Source of the DNA: Streptomyces sp. Sge12
GTDB lineage: Bacteria; Actinomycetota; Actinomycetes; Streptomycetales; Streptomycetaceae
Reading direction: 5' to 3'
Assembly: GCF_002080455.1 (NCBI RefSeq)
Contig: NZ_CP020555.1
Coordinates: 3,650,001 to 3,714,000, forward strand
DNA length: 64,000 nucleotides
This document shows positions 15,746-24,644 of this stretch, in pieces; positions within the stretch are counted from its first letter, which is position 1, and every line of letters starts with the position of its first letter. The notes beneath the pieces were generated by a model, which was not told the DNA's origin, ran no database searches, and saw only the letters and a list, made by a program, of their open reading frames with translations. Made by a program: the position numbers and the translations under genes.

Positions 15746-17158
15746 ATGGCTGCCCGCACCGCTCGTTCATCCGCCAAGGACCGGCCGTCCTACCGCTGTA
15801 CCGACTGCGGCTGGACGACCGCGAAGTGGCTTGGCCGCTGTCCCGAGTGCCAGGCCTGGGGCACCGTCGAGGAGATGGGCGCGCCCGCCGTGCGGACCAC
15901 CGCCGCCGGCCGGGTCTCCACCGCCGCCCTGCCGATCGGCCAGGTCGACGGCCGGACGGCGACCGCCCGCAGCACCGGCGTGGACGAGCTGGACCGCGTC
16001 CTCGGCGGCGGGCTCGTGCCCGGCGCCGTCGTCCTGCTCGCCGGTGAGCCCGGCGTCGGCAAGTCGACGCTGCTGCTGGACGTCGCGGCGAAGGCGGCCA
16101 GCGACGAGCACCGCACCCTGTACGTGACCGGCGAGGAGTCGGCGAGCCAGGTGCGGCTGCGGGCCGACCGGATCAACGCTCTCAGCGACCACCTCTACCT
16201 GGCCGCCGAGACGGACCTGTCCGCCGTGCTCGGGCACCTCGACGCCGTGAAGCCCTCCCTGCTGATCCTGGACTCCGTACAGACCGTCGCCTCCCCCGAG
16301 ATCGACGGCGCGCCCGGCGGCATGGCCCAGGTGCGCGAGGTGGCCGGGGCCCTGATCCGGGCCTCCAAGGAACGCGGGATGTCCACCCTCCTCGTCGGCC
16401 ACGTGACCAAGGACGGGGCCATCGCCGGTCCCCGTCTGCTGGAGCACCTCGTCGACGTCGTCCTGAGCTTCGAGGGCGACCGGCACGCCCGGCTGCGGCT
16501 GGTGCGCGGCATCAAGAACCGGTACGGGGCCACCGACGAGGTCGGCTGCTTCGAGCTGCACGACGAGGGGATCACCGGCCTCGCCGACCCGAGCGGGCTG
16601 TTCCTGACCCGGCGGGCCGAGGCCGTGCCCGGCACCTGCCTGACCGTGACGCTGGAGGGGAAGCGCCCGCTGGTCGCCGAGGTGCAGGCGCTGACCGTGG
16701 ACTCGCAGATCCCCTCCCCGCGGCGCACCACCTCCGGTCTGGAGACCTCGCGCGTCTCGATGATGCTGGCGGTGCTGGAGCAGCGCGGCCGGATCACGGC
16801 GCTCGGCAAGCGCGACATCTACAGCGCCACGGTGGGCGGGGTGAAGCTCACCGAACCGGCCGCCGACCTGGCGATCGCGCTCGCGCTGGCCTCCGCCGCC
16901 AGTGACGTCCCGCTCCCGAAGAACCTCGTGGCGATCGGTGAGGTCGGCCTGGCCGGCGAGGTGCGCCGGGTCACCGGCGTGCAGCGGCGGCTCGCGGAGG
17001 CGCACCGGCTGGGGTTCACGCACGCGCTGGTCCCGGCGGATCCGGGCAAGGTGCCGGCCGGGATGAAGGTCATCGAGGTGGCCGACATGGGCGACGCGCT
17101 GCGGGTGTTGCCGCGCGGCCGGTCCCGTACGCCGGCCAAGGAGCGGTCGGCGGAGTAA
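15746..17158 (+). CDS. radA: DNA repair protein RadA
   Basis: RecA-related ATPase that helps branch migration of recombination intermediates. 470 aa. N-terminal C4 zinc finger (YRCTDCGWTTAKWLGRCPECQAWGT), Walker A GEPGVGKSTLL, the RadA-specific KNRYGATDEVG motif, and a C-terminal Lon-protease-like domain (about 300-455, PLPKNLVAIGEVGLAGEVRRV). The ATG at 15746 is chosen because the zinc finger starts 17 residues later and the -10 hexamer is 7 nt upstream. It is followed by disA; in B. subtilis and mycobacteria RadA is reported to inhibit DisA, so the adjacency is meaningful. Confidence 0.95.
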   Translation: MAARTARSSAKDRPSYRCTDCGWTTAKWLGRCPECQAWGTVEEMGAPAVRTTAAGRVSTAALPIGQVDGRTATARSTGVDELDRVLGGGLVPGAVVLLAGEPGVGKSTLLLDVAAKAASDEHRTLYVTGEESASQVRLRADRINALSDHLYLAAETDLSAVLGHLDAVKPSLLILDSVQTVASPEIDGAPGGMAQVREVAGALIRASKERGMSTLLVGHVTKDGAIAGPRLLEHLVDVVLSFEGDRHARLRLVRGIKNRYGATDEVGCFELHDEGITGLADPSGLFLTRRAEAVPGTCLTVTLEGKRPLVAEVQALTVDSQIPSPRRTTSGLETSRVSMMLAVLEQRGRITALGKRDIYSATVGGVKLTEPAADLAIALALASAASDVPLPKNLVAIGEVGLAGEVRRVTGVQRRLAEAHRLGFTHALVPADPGKVPAGMKVIEVADMGDALRVLPRGRSRTPAKERSAE

Positions 17159-17161
17159 CCG

Positions 17162-17174
17162 CCCCCCAGGGGGG
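17162..17174 (+). terminator. Short C6/G6 hairpin after radA
   Basis: Six C and six G residues separated by one A sit directly behind the radA stop. This is a possible weak terminator, or a stem shared with the disA leader. Not a canonical structure. Confidence 0.35.
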
Positions 17175-17257
17175 AACGATCCGCTGGTCGGGGGCCCGTA
17201 CGAGCCCCGCGCACGCCGTACCCGGACAAGCCACGGCGGGGCCGCGGCGCACGCCGG

Positions 17258-17263
17258 TAGACT
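17258..17263 (+). promoter_or_regulatory. -10 element of disA promoter
   Basis: TAGACT lies about 80 nt ahead of the disA GTG. It suggests an own promoter and a leader of about 70 nt. No good -35 hexamer is seen. Confidence 0.4.
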
Positions 17264-17342
17264 TCTGGATGGTCCGCCCGGCCGTACGCACGTCCTCGTG
17301 CCCGCGGCGCAGGGCGGCACAACCCGCGACCGGAGGAGTGCA

Positions 17343-18467
17343 GTGGCAGCCAAGGACGGGGCAGCAGCATCCGGCAAGTCGGGCGCGAGCTCCAAGCAGG
17401 AGGCCATGATGCGCGCCTCGCTGAGCGCGGTCGCACCTGGTCAGCCGCTGCGTGACGGCTTGGAACGGATCGTCCGCGGCAACACCGGCGGGCTCATCGT
17501 CCTCGGTATGGACAAGAGCGTCGAGGCGATGTGCACCGGTGGCTTCGTCCTGGACGTGGAGTTCACCGCGACCCGGCTGCGCGAGCTGTGCAAGCTCGAC
17601 GGCGCACTCATCCTCGACAAGGACATCACCAAGATCCTGCGGGCCGGTGTCCAGCTGGTGCCCGACGCGTCGATCCCGACGGAGGAGACGGGCACCCGCC
17701 ACCGCACGGCCGACCGCGTCTCCAAGCAGTGCGGCTTCCCCGTGGTGTCGGTGTCGCAGTCGATGCGGCTGATCGCGCTGTACGTGGACGGGGAGCGGCG
17801 GGTCCTGGAGGAGTCCGGGGCGATCCTGTCGCGGGCGAACCAGGCGCTGGCCACGCTGGAGCGGTACAAGCTGCGCCTCGACGAGGTCGCGGGCACGCTG
17901 TCGGCGCTGGAGATCGAGGACCTGGTCACGGTCCGCGACGTGACGGCGGTCGCGCAGCGGCTGGAAATGGTCCGCCGAATCGCGACCGAGATCGCCGAGT
18001 ACGTGGTCGAACTGGGCACGGACGGGCGACTGCTGTCGCTCCAGCTGGACGAGCTGACGGTCGGGATCGAGCAGGAGCGCGAGCTGGTCATCCGGGACTA
18101 CGTGCCGGAGCCGACGGCGAAGCGTTCCCGCACGGTGGACGAGGCGCTGGCGGAGCTGGACGCGCTGACCCATCCGGAGCTGCTGGAACTGGCGATCGTG
18201 GCGCGGGCGCTCGGGTACACCGGTTCGCCGGAGACCCTGGACTCGGCGGTGTCGCCGCGCGGCTACCGGCTGCTGGCGAAGGTGCCGCGGCTGCCCGGGG
18301 CGATCATCGAGCGGCTCGTGGAGCACTTCGGCGGGCTGCAGAAGCTGCTCGCCGCGAGCGTCGACGACCTCCAGGCGGTGGACGGGGTGGGCGAGGCCCG
18401 TGCCCGCAGCGTCCGCGAGGGCCTGTCCCGCCTGGCCGAGTCGTCCATCCTGGAGCGGTACGTCTGA
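17343..18467 (+). CDS. disA: DNA integrity scanning diadenylate cyclase
   Basis: Makes the second messenger c-di-AMP from two ATP and scans DNA for branched structures. 374 aa. The N-terminal DAC domain (about 20-160) has the catalytic LDGALILDKD and the RHRTADRVS motif. A central helical linker is followed by a C-terminal helix-hairpin-helix region (LLAASVDDLQAVDGVGEARARSVREGL) that binds DNA. The GTG at 17343 is chosen for its GGAGGAG ribosome site; the frame extends a little upstream without similarity. It follows radA by 184 bp. c-di-AMP in Streptomyces is known to act on ydaO-type riboswitches of cell-wall hydrolase genes. Confidence 0.95.
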   Translation: MAAKDGAAASGKSGASSKQEAMMRASLSAVAPGQPLRDGLERIVRGNTGGLIVLGMDKSVEAMCTGGFVLDVEFTATRLRELCKLDGALILDKDITKILRAGVQLVPDASIPTEETGTRHRTADRVSKQCGFPVVSVSQSMRLIALYVDGERRVLEESGAILSRANQALATLERYKLRLDEVAGTLSALEIEDLVTVRDVTAVAQRLEMVRRIATEIAEYVVELGTDGRLLSLQLDELTVGIEQERELVIRDYVPEPTAKRSRTVDEALAELDALTHPELLELAIVARALGYTGSPETLDSAVSPRGYRLLAKVPRLPGAIIERLVEHFGGLQKLLAASVDDLQAVDGVGEARARSVREGLSRLAESSILERYV

Positions 18468-18500
18468 CCCGCGCCGCCCGGTCGACCTGCTCAGTCCTGC

Positions 18501-19346
18501 TCAGTCCTGCTTCAGGACGAACGAGGTGCGGGCCACCGGCATGCCCGGGGCCTTGACCTCGACCACGTAGGTGTCGGGAGCCGCGGACCCCGCCGGAGGC
18601 GTCTGGCACTGGTCGGCCGCGCTGAACCGGCGGTCCCAGTCCAGCGACTGCTTGGTCTCGCCCTGCGCCGGCAGGCGGAAGAAGGCGTTGCCCGCGCCCG
18701 CCGGGCAGTCCGCCGAGGACCACACCGCCTTGCTGCTGCTCGCCTGAAGGATCGTCAGGACGGCCTGCTTCGGGCCGAGATCGACCTTGCAGCTGGTTCC
18801 GGACGTGTTGCGGGCGACCAGTTCGAGGCGGGGCTTCTCGTTCGCCTCGTACTCGTTCTTCACGCTCTTGACCTCCCACTGCAGCGCGCCCGGCGCGCAG
18901 GTGGGCAGCGGGGAGTCCGCCGGGACCTGGGCGGGGCCGCCCGCGGCGCCCCCGGAACCGGAGCCGCCGTTCGAGGCCGCGCCGCTGCCCGGTTCGCCGT
19001 TCTTGCCCGCGCCGCCCGTGGAGCCGCCCTCGGAGCCGGTGGTTCCGCCACTGCCCGACTCCGGGCGCCCGCCGGGGGCCGCACTGATCGCGGGGCCGGT
19101 ACCGGCCGGACCCGGGGTGATCGAGCTGACGGGGTCGGGGCCGCCCCGGCCCTTTCCGTTGGTACTCGTCCTCCCCCCACCGGAACTGACGGTCCATACG
19201 GCGAGGAGCGCGAGGAGCGCGACAACGGAAGCCAGCACAGCCCTCCGTCGCCAGTAGATGGAGGAGGGGAGCGGCCCGACCGGATTGCGCAGAGATCCCA
19301 CGGACGGAACTTTACGAGAGTTCGCGACCCGATCAGTGCCCCACAT
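18501..19346 (-). CDS. Membrane-anchored secreted protein, unknown function
   Basis: About 281 aa from the ATG at 19346; an ATG at 19379 (292 aa) is the alternative, and neither has a clear ribosome site. One N-terminal membrane helix (RRRAVLASVVALLALLAVWTV) is followed by a long Gly/Ser/Pro-rich linker and a C-terminal beta domain of about 130 aa. That domain contains cysteines (PTCAPGALQW, GTSCKVDLG, SSADCPAG, AADQCQTPP), similar in style to secreted DUF4232-like domains with disulfides. It is convergent with disA; only 33 bp separate the stops, with no terminator hairpin seen. Confidence 0.7.
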   Translation of the reverse strand: MWGTDRVANSRKVPSVGSLRNPVGPLPSSIYWRRRAVLASVVALLALLAVWTVSSGGGRTSTNGKGRGGPDPVSSITPGPAGTGPAISAAPGGRPESGSGGTTGSEGGSTGGAGKNGEPGSGAASNGGSGSGGAAGGPAQVPADSPLPTCAPGALQWEVKSVKNEYEANEKPRLELVARNTSGTSCKVDLGPKQAVLTILQASSSKAVWSSADCPAGAGNAFFRLPAQGETKQSLDWDRRFSAADQCQTPPAGSAAPDTYVVEVKAPGMPVARTSFVLKQD

Positions 19347-19461
19347 GCCGCGCGGTGCACTCGATTTGCCGATGATCATCCTGCGGGCTCAACCGTCGGC
19401 ATCGAGAACCGGCCAAAGGGCTGACGCGGAGATCCATCCGCTGTGAGTACGTTCGGTAGGC

Positions 19462-20079
19462 ATGGACAGTTCCGACCTCTACCGCGCCGTCATCGGTTTC
19501 GCCCACGGGACACCCTCGTGGGTGCAATCGTCCTTCGAGATATGGACGCGGTACGGACTACTGCTCTTCGGGGTGCTCTTCGGCGCCGTCTGGTGGCGCT
19601 CGCGCGCCCGGGGCCCGGCCCGGCCGGTGGCGCTGGCCGTCCTCGCGCCGCTGGCCACCGCCCTCGCGTACGGCGCATCGGAGGTCGTGAAGTCCACGGT
19701 GGACGAGGAGCGGCCCTGTCGCGCCGTCGCCGGGGCCGCCGCCTCCCTGGTGCCCTGCCCCGGGCCGGGCGACGGGTCGTTCCCCAGCAACCACGCGGTC
19801 CTCGCGGGCGCCGCCGCCGTGGCACTGGCCCTGGCCGTACGCCGGCTCGCGCTGCTGACCGTGCCGCTCGCGCTGCTGATGGCCTTCTCCCGGGTCTTCG
19901 TCGGCGTGCACTACCCGCACGACGTGGCGTTCGGCCTGCTGCTCGGCGGTTCGGCCGCCGCCCTCGCCGTCCTCGCGCTCGCCGGTCCGGCGGCTGCGCT
20001 CGTCACCGCCGCGCGGGCGGGCGCGATCCCGGCCGTCGTCCGGTTCACCGGCCCCGGTCCGGCGCGCCGAGGCCCGTGA
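19462..20079 (+). CDS. PAP2 superfamily membrane phosphatase
   Basis: 205 aa integral membrane phosphatase of the type-2 phosphatidic acid phosphatase/undecaprenyl-pyrophosphatase superfamily. The three motifs are KSTVDEERP (K-x6-RP), FPSNH (PSGH-like), and SRVFVGVHYPHDV (SR-x5-H-x3-D). Five to six membrane segments. It may dephosphorylate undecaprenyl diphosphate (BcrC-like) or a lipid phosphate. TACGTT lies 8 nt before the ATG, suggesting a leaderless mRNA. The mutY frame starts 24 bp after its stop. Confidence 0.85.
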   Translation: MDSSDLYRAVIGFAHGTPSWVQSSFEIWTRYGLLLFGVLFGAVWWRSRARGPARPVALAVLAPLATALAYGASEVVKSTVDEERPCRAVAGAAASLVPCPGPGDGSFPSNHAVLAGAAAVALALAVRRLALLTVPLALLMAFSRVFVGVHYPHDVAFGLLLGGSAAALAVLALAGPAAALVTAARAGAIPAVVRFTGPGPARRGP

Positions 20080-20102
20080 AACGTGCCAGGATGCCGTCTG
20101 CC

Positions 20103-21065
20103 ATGACTGCATCCCCCGCTTCCTCCACGGCCGTATCCCCCGACTCCTCCCACGCGCTGCACTCCCCGGTCATCGCGTGGTTCGACGAGCACGCCCGCGA
20201 CCTGCCCTGGCGCCGCCCCGAGGCCGGCCCCTGGGGGGTCATGGTCAGCGAGTTCATGCTCCAGCAGACGCCCGTCAGCCGGGTCCTGCCGGTCTACGAG
20301 CAGTGGCTCGCCCGGTGGCCCCGCCCCGCGGACCTGGCCGCCGAGGCGCCCGGCGAGGCCGTACGGGCCTGGGGCCGGCTCGGCTACCCGCGCCGCGCGC
20401 TGCGGCTGCACGGCGCGGCCGTCGCCATAACGGAGCGGCACGGGGGCGACGTACCGCGGGACCACGCGCAGCTGCTGGCGCTGCCCGGGATCGGCGAGTA
20501 CACGGCGGCGGCCGTGGCCTCCTTCGCGTACGGGCAGCGGCACGCCGTCCTCGACACGAACGTCCGGCGGGTCTTCGCCCGCACCGCGACCGGCGTCGAG
20601 TACCCGCCGAACGCGACGACCGCCGCCGAGCGGCGCCTGGCCCGGGCCCTGCTGCCCGAGGACGAGGAGACGGCGGCCCGCTGGGCGGCGGCCTCGATGG
20701 AGCTCGGCGCACTGGTGTGCACCGCCAAGAGCCCCGACTGCGCGCGCTGCCCGGTGGCCGGCCTGTGCGCGTGGCGCCTCGCCGGGAAGCCCGCGCACGA
20801 GGGTCCGCCGCGGCGCGGGCAGACGTACGCCGGGACCGACCGGCAGGTGCGCGGAAAGCTCCTCGCCGTGCTCCGGGAGGCGGTCGGCGCCGTGCCGCAG
20901 GCCGTGCTCGACACGGTCTGGGACGAACCGGTGCAGCGGGCGCGGGCACTGGACGGCCTGGTCTCCGACGGGCTGGTGGAACCCCTGGACGGAGGCCTCT
21001 ACCGGCTCCCCCAGTCGGCCCCGCAGACAGCGCCGCAGACAGCCCCGCAGTCGGCGCCGCAGTAG
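20103..21065 (+). CDS. mutY: A/G-specific adenine glycosylase
   Basis: Base-excision repair enzyme that removes adenine mispaired with 8-oxoguanine. 320 aa. It has the MLQQTPVSRV helix, the helix-hairpin-helix LPGIGEYTAAAVASFAYG, catalytic aspartate in VLDTNVRRV, and the 4Fe-4S loop CTAKSPDCARCPVAGLC (C-x6-C-x2-C-x5-C). The C-terminal NUDIX-like domain of E. coli MutY is missing, which is usual in actinobacteria. The protein ends in degenerate QTAP/QSAP repeats. The start is uncertain between ATG 20091 and 20103. It lies just behind the PAP2 gene on the same strand. Confidence 0.92.
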   Translation: MTASPASSTAVSPDSSHALHSPVIAWFDEHARDLPWRRPEAGPWGVMVSEFMLQQTPVSRVLPVYEQWLARWPRPADLAAEAPGEAVRAWGRLGYPRRALRLHGAAVAITERHGGDVPRDHAQLLALPGIGEYTAAAVASFAYGQRHAVLDTNVRRVFARTATGVEYPPNATTAAERRLARALLPEDEETAARWAAASMELGALVCTAKSPDCARCPVAGLCAWRLAGKPAHEGPPRRGQTYAGTDRQVRGKLLAVLREAVGAVPQAVLDTVWDEPVQRARALDGLVSDGLVEPLDGGLYRLPQSAPQTAPQTAPQSAPQ

Positions 21066-21276
21066 GCCCCGCGGACGGCCCCCGGACCCGACCGAAGCTG
21101 ACGCGACGATTCCGCTTCCTGCCGTGAACTCGCAGCTCACGGGGGCTGTTACACAACCTATGGGTGTCCGTGCGTCCACCGAAGGCTGGCCCGCACAGGC
21201 CCGTGACAACCCCTCCGTACCTTCGAATCCGTAAGGCAGCGGATGAGCGGGTGGACGGCAGCGGAGGCGGTCTGAG

Positions 21277-21837
21277 ATGGCGCACGGTGAGGTACTCGAA
21301 TTCGAAGAGTACGTACGCACCCGGCAGGACGCACTGCTGCGCAGCGCCCGCCGCCTGGTCCCGGACCCCACCGACGCCCAGGACCTCCTGCAGACCGCGC
21401 TCGTACGCACCTACGGCCGCTGGGACGGCATCGCCGACAAGTCCCTGGCCGATGCCTACCTGCGCCGCGTCATGATCAACACGCGTACCGAGTGGTGGCG
21501 TGCCCGCAAGCTGGAAGAGGTCCCCACCGACCAGCTCCCCGACGCCTCCGTCGAGGACGGCACCGACCAGCGCGCCGACCGCGCCCTCCTCATGGACATC
21601 CTCAAGGTTCTCGCGCCCAAGCAGCGCAGCGTGGTCGTGCTGCGACACTGGGAGCAGATGAGCACCGAGGAAACGGCCGCGGCGCTCGGGATGTCGGCGG
21701 GAACCGTGAAGAGCACTCTGCACCGCGCGCTGGCCCGCCTCCGGCAGGAGCTGGAGAGCCGGGACCTGGACATGCGTGCGCTGGAGCGCGGTGACCACAC
21801 CATGCGGTACGAGGGGCGTGAGCGGTGCGCGGCCTGA
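21277..21837 (+). CDS. sigE: ECF sigma factor SigE (cell-envelope stress)
   Basis: 186 aa ECF sigma factor. Region 2 lies at about 10-75 (EEYVRTRQDALLRSARRLVPDPTDAQDLLQTALVRTYGRW), region 4 at about 115-165 (LAPKQRSVVVLRHWEQMSTEETAAALGMSAGTVKSTLHRALARL). Gene order sigE-cseA-cseB-cseC identifies it: in S. coelicolor this sigma directs the response to lysozyme and cell-wall antibiotics, and CseB/CseC control its promoter. There is no anti-sigma gene, as expected. The ATG at 21277 has a GGAGG ribosome site about 12 nt upstream. It overlaps cseA by 13 nt. Confidence 0.95.
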   Translation: MAHGEVLEFEEYVRTRQDALLRSARRLVPDPTDAQDLLQTALVRTYGRWDGIADKSLADAYLRRVMINTRTEWWRARKLEEVPTDQLPDASVEDGTDQRADRALLMDILKVLAPKQRSVVVLRHWEQMSTEETAAALGMSAGTVKSTLHRALARLRQELESRDLDMRALERGDHTMRYEGRERCAA

Positions 21838-22514
21838 ACGGCCAAGGTTTGTCCGGAGGTTCTCTGGTACTGATGTCGGCGGGGACGGTCGTCCTCGTCG
21901 GCACAGCCGTGTTCGCGGTCGGGTGCGCCACCGGCGGCACCGGCCTGCGCGACGGCGGCCCGGCCCGTACCGAGGCCGTCGCCAGAACCACTCCCCCGGG
22001 AGCCTCCCCCGAAGACTCCTCCGCGGCGTCGCCCGCCGCGTCGGGGCAGGCGCTGAAGAAGGTCGACCCCGTCGCCCTGCTGATGAAGGACCCCAAGGTC
22101 AGCAGCGAGGTCAAGCGCGACCTCAAGCCGTGCTCGGGCAAGGAGTACCCGGTGGACGTGAGCTACGGGAAGGTCACCGGCGGCCCCGTCGCGGACATCG
22201 TCGTCAACGTCCTGTCCTGCGCCGACGCCCTGGGGCGCGGAACCTACGTGTACCGGGCGGACGGCGGCGCGTACGAGAATGTGTTCTCGGACGAACAGCC
22301 ACCCGTCTACGCGGAGATCGACCGGGGCGACCTGGTCGTCACGAAACAGGTCTACGGAAAGAGCGACGCGCTCGCCTATCCGTCGGGCGAGGACGTGATC
22401 ACCTACCGCTGGAACGGGGAGAAGTTCACCGAGCAGGACCGAGTTCACTCGGAGTACAGCAACGTGGTCGACGGCGGAGTCCAGCCCGCCCCGGTCACGA
22501 GTCAGAAGAACTGA
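21825..22514 (+). CDS. cseA: Lipoprotein CseA, modulator of sigE expression
   Basis: 229 aa exported lipoprotein. The N-terminal hydrophobic segment (SLVLMSAGTVVLVGTAVFAVGC) ends in a lipobox cysteine, C34. The mature part is soluble, with a short Thr/Pro/Ser linker and a domain of about 150 aa containing two further cysteines (LKPCSGKEY, VLSCADAL). In S. coelicolor CseA lies outside the membrane and dampens signalling through CseC. The GTG at 21825 is inside the end of sigE, an overlap of 13 nt, so translation is probably coupled. cseB follows after a 29-bp gap. Confidence 0.92.
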   Translation: MRGLNGQGLSGGSLVLMSAGTVVLVGTAVFAVGCATGGTGLRDGGPARTEAVARTTPPGASPEDSSAASPAASGQALKKVDPVALLMKDPKVSSEVKRDLKPCSGKEYPVDVSYGKVTGGPVADIVVNVLSCADALGRGTYVYRADGGAYENVFSDEQPPVYAEIDRGDLVVTKQVYGKSDALAYPSGEDVITYRWNGEKFTEQDRVHSEYSNVVDGGVQPAPVTSQKN

Positions 22515-22543
22515 GCACAGAAGAACCGAGGCGAGGCTCCCGC

Positions 22544-23257
22544 ATGGCCGAGACCCATGTCCTGTTCGTGGAGGACGACGACGTCATCCGAGAGGCCACG
22601 ACCCTGGCGCTGGAGCGCGACGGGTTCGTGGTCACGGCCATGCCCGACGGCCTGTCCGGCCTGGAGTCCTTCCGCGCGGACCGGCCCGACATCGCACTGC
22701 TGGACGTGATGGTCCCGGGCATGGACGGCGTGAGCCTGTGCCGCCGCATCCGCGACGAGTCCACCGTCCCGGTGATCATGCTCTCCGCGCGCGCCGACTC
22801 CATCGACGTGGTGCTGGGCCTGGAGGCGGGCGCCGACGACTACGTCACCAAGCCCTTCGACGGATCCGTGCTCGTCGCCCGGATCCGCGCCGTGCTGCGC
22901 CGCTTCGACCACTCGGGCGGCCCGCAGAACGGCGGCCCGAACGGGGCGGACAACGGCTCGGACGCCGAGCGCGGGGTGCTCTCCTTCGGCGACCTGGAGG
23001 TGGACACCGAGGGCATGGAGGTCCGCCGGGCGGGCGCCGCCGTGGCGCTGACGCCGACCGAGATGCGGCTGCTGCTGGAGTTCTCCTCCGCGCCCGGCAC
23101 CGTCCTGTCGCGCGACCGCCTGCTGGAGCGCGTCTGGGACTACGACTGGGGCGGTGACACCCGCGTCGTGGACGTCCACGTCCAGCGCCTGCGCACCAAG
23201 ATCGGCCAGGACCGGATCGAAACGGTCCGGGGCTTCGGGTACAAGCTCAAGGCATGA
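22544..23257 (+). CDS. cseB: Response regulator CseB
   Basis: 237 aa OmpR/PhoB-family regulator. Receiver domain 1-120 with acidic pocket E10/D11/D12, phosphoacceptor D54, and K103 in YVTKPF. A Gly/Asn linker is followed by the winged-helix domain (about 145-235, with VLSRDRLLERVWDYDWGGDTRVVDVHVQRLRTKIG). It is the partner of CseC; when phosphorylated it activates the sigE promoter (known in S. coelicolor). The ATG at 22544 is chosen because the receiver starts at once. The stop overlaps the cseC ATG. Confidence 0.95.
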   Translation: MAETHVLFVEDDDVIREATTLALERDGFVVTAMPDGLSGLESFRADRPDIALLDVMVPGMDGVSLCRRIRDESTVPVIMLSARADSIDVVLGLEAGADDYVTKPFDGSVLVARIRAVLRRFDHSGGPQNGGPNGADNGSDAERGVLSFGDLEVDTEGMEVRRAGAAVALTPTEMRLLLEFSSAPGTVLSRDRLLERVWDYDWGGDTRVVDVHVQRLRTKIGQDRIETVRGFGYKLKA

Positions 23258-24573
23258 GACGGTTCACGTTCCGCACGGGCATCCGGTGGAAGATCACGGT
23301 CGCCATCGCCTCGGTGGGCGTCCTCGTCACGGTCGCCCTGAGTCTGGTGGTGCACAGTGCTGCCCGCGTGTCGATGCTGGAGAGCGCCCGCGAGGTCCAG
23401 CTGGAGCGCGTGCAGTTCATCTCCCGCAATGCCGACGCCGGGCGCAAGCCGCCCATGGGCGCCAAGCTCAACGACCCCGAACTGCCCTCCGAACTGCGGC
23501 ACAAGGCCCAGTCGGGCCGGCGCGGGACCTACATCCAGGAGCGGCCGCACGGGGGGCTGCCCGAGGTGTGGGCCGCCGTACCGCTCGGGAACGGGCAGGT
23601 GCTCTCGCTGCACACGCCGTTCCGGGAGAGCGCCAACCTGCTCCCGGACCTGGACCGGGCCCTGGTCATCGGCGGCCTGTCCGCCGTGATCGGCGGCTCG
23701 GCTCTCGGCGTGCTCATCGGCGGGCAGATCTCGCGCAGGCTGCGCAAGGCCGCGGCCGCCTCGCAGCGGGTGGCCCACGGTGATCCCGACGTACGCGTCC
23801 GGGACGCGGTCGGCGGCGTCGTACGGGACGAGACGGACGACCTCGCGCGGGCCGTGGACGCCATGGCCGACGCCCTCCAGCAGCGGCTGGAGGCCGAGCG
23901 GCGGGTGACCGCGGACATCGCGCACGAACTGCGGACCCCGGTCACCGGCCTGCTCACGGCGGCCGAACTGCTGCCTCCGGGACGGCCGACCGAGCTGGTG
24001 CGGGACCGGGCCCAGGCCCTGCGCGCGCTGGTCGAGGACGTACTGGAAGTGGCCCGGCTGGACAGCGCGTCGGAGCGGGCGGAGCTCCAGGACGTGGCGC
24101 TGGGCGAGTTCGTCGGCCGTCGGGTCGCGTCGCTGATGCCGGAGGCGACCGTACGGGTCGTCGCGGACGAGATCGTCAGCACCGACCCGCGGCGCCTGGA
24201 ACGGATCCTGGGCAACCTGCTGGCCAATGCCGCGCGCTACGGGCAGCCGCCGATCCAGGTCGACGTCGAGGGCCGGGTCGTACGGGTCCGGGACCACGGG
24301 CCGGGCTTCCCGGAGGCACTGCTGCGCGAGGGCCCGAGCCGCTTCCGCACCGGGTCGACGGACCGCGCGGGCGTGGGACACGGGCTGGGGCTGACCATCG
24401 CGGAGGGCCAGGCGCGGGTGCTGGGCGCCCGGCTGACGTTCCGCAACGTGGCCGCCCGGGGCGGCGTGGAGCGCCAGGGCTCGGCGGCGGGTGCGGTGGC
24501 GGTGCTGTGGCTGCCGGAGCACGCGCCGACGGCGACGGGCAGCTTCCCGATCCTGGGCCCCGCACAGGGCTGA
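23254..24573 (+). CDS. cseC: Sensor histidine kinase CseC
   Basis: 439 aa membrane kinase. First helix about 12-34, a short extracytoplasmic sensor of roughly 90 residues, second helix about 131-153, then HAMP, HisKA with H224 in IAHELRTP, and the ATPase domain: N box NLLANAARYG, G1 RDHGPGFP, G2 GHGLGLTI. It responds to cell-wall damage and phosphorylates CseB. The ATGA overlap with cseB (23254-23257) couples translation. A terminator hairpin follows the stop, so it closes the operon. Confidence 0.95.
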   Translation: MRRFTFRTGIRWKITVAIASVGVLVTVALSLVVHSAARVSMLESAREVQLERVQFISRNADAGRKPPMGAKLNDPELPSELRHKAQSGRRGTYIQERPHGGLPEVWAAVPLGNGQVLSLHTPFRESANLLPDLDRALVIGGLSAVIGGSALGVLIGGQISRRLRKAAAASQRVAHGDPDVRVRDAVGGVVRDETDDLARAVDAMADALQQRLEAERRVTADIAHELRTPVTGLLTAAELLPPGRPTELVRDRAQALRALVEDVLEVARLDSASERAELQDVALGEFVGRRVASLMPEATVRVVADEIVSTDPRRLERILGNLLANAARYGQPPIQVDVEGRVVRVRDHGPGFPEALLREGPSRFRTGSTDRAGVGHGLGLTIAEGQARVLGARLTFRNVAARGGVERQGSAAGAVAVLWLPEHAPTATGSFPILGPAQG

Positions 24574-24593
24574 ACCGGGGCGGGTCGGGCGGG

Positions 24594-24627
24594 ACGGACC
24601 CCGGGCCGTACCCGCCCCGGGGTCCGT
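24594..24627 (+). terminator. Terminator of the sigE-cseABC operon
   Basis: An 11-bp perfect stem (ACGGACCCCGG at 24594-24604 with 24617-24627) and a 12-nt loop, 20 bp after the cseC stop and ahead of the next gene's -10 element. Confidence 0.7.
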
Positions 24628-24644
24628 GACTTAGCATCCGTGGC

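Noticed and set aside
21066..21276. SigE-dependent promoter upstream of sigE
   Set aside because: An AAC-N17-TCC pattern near 21210-21232 was considered, but it does not match the sigE-type consensus well and the sigE promoter type is not clear from sequence alone.
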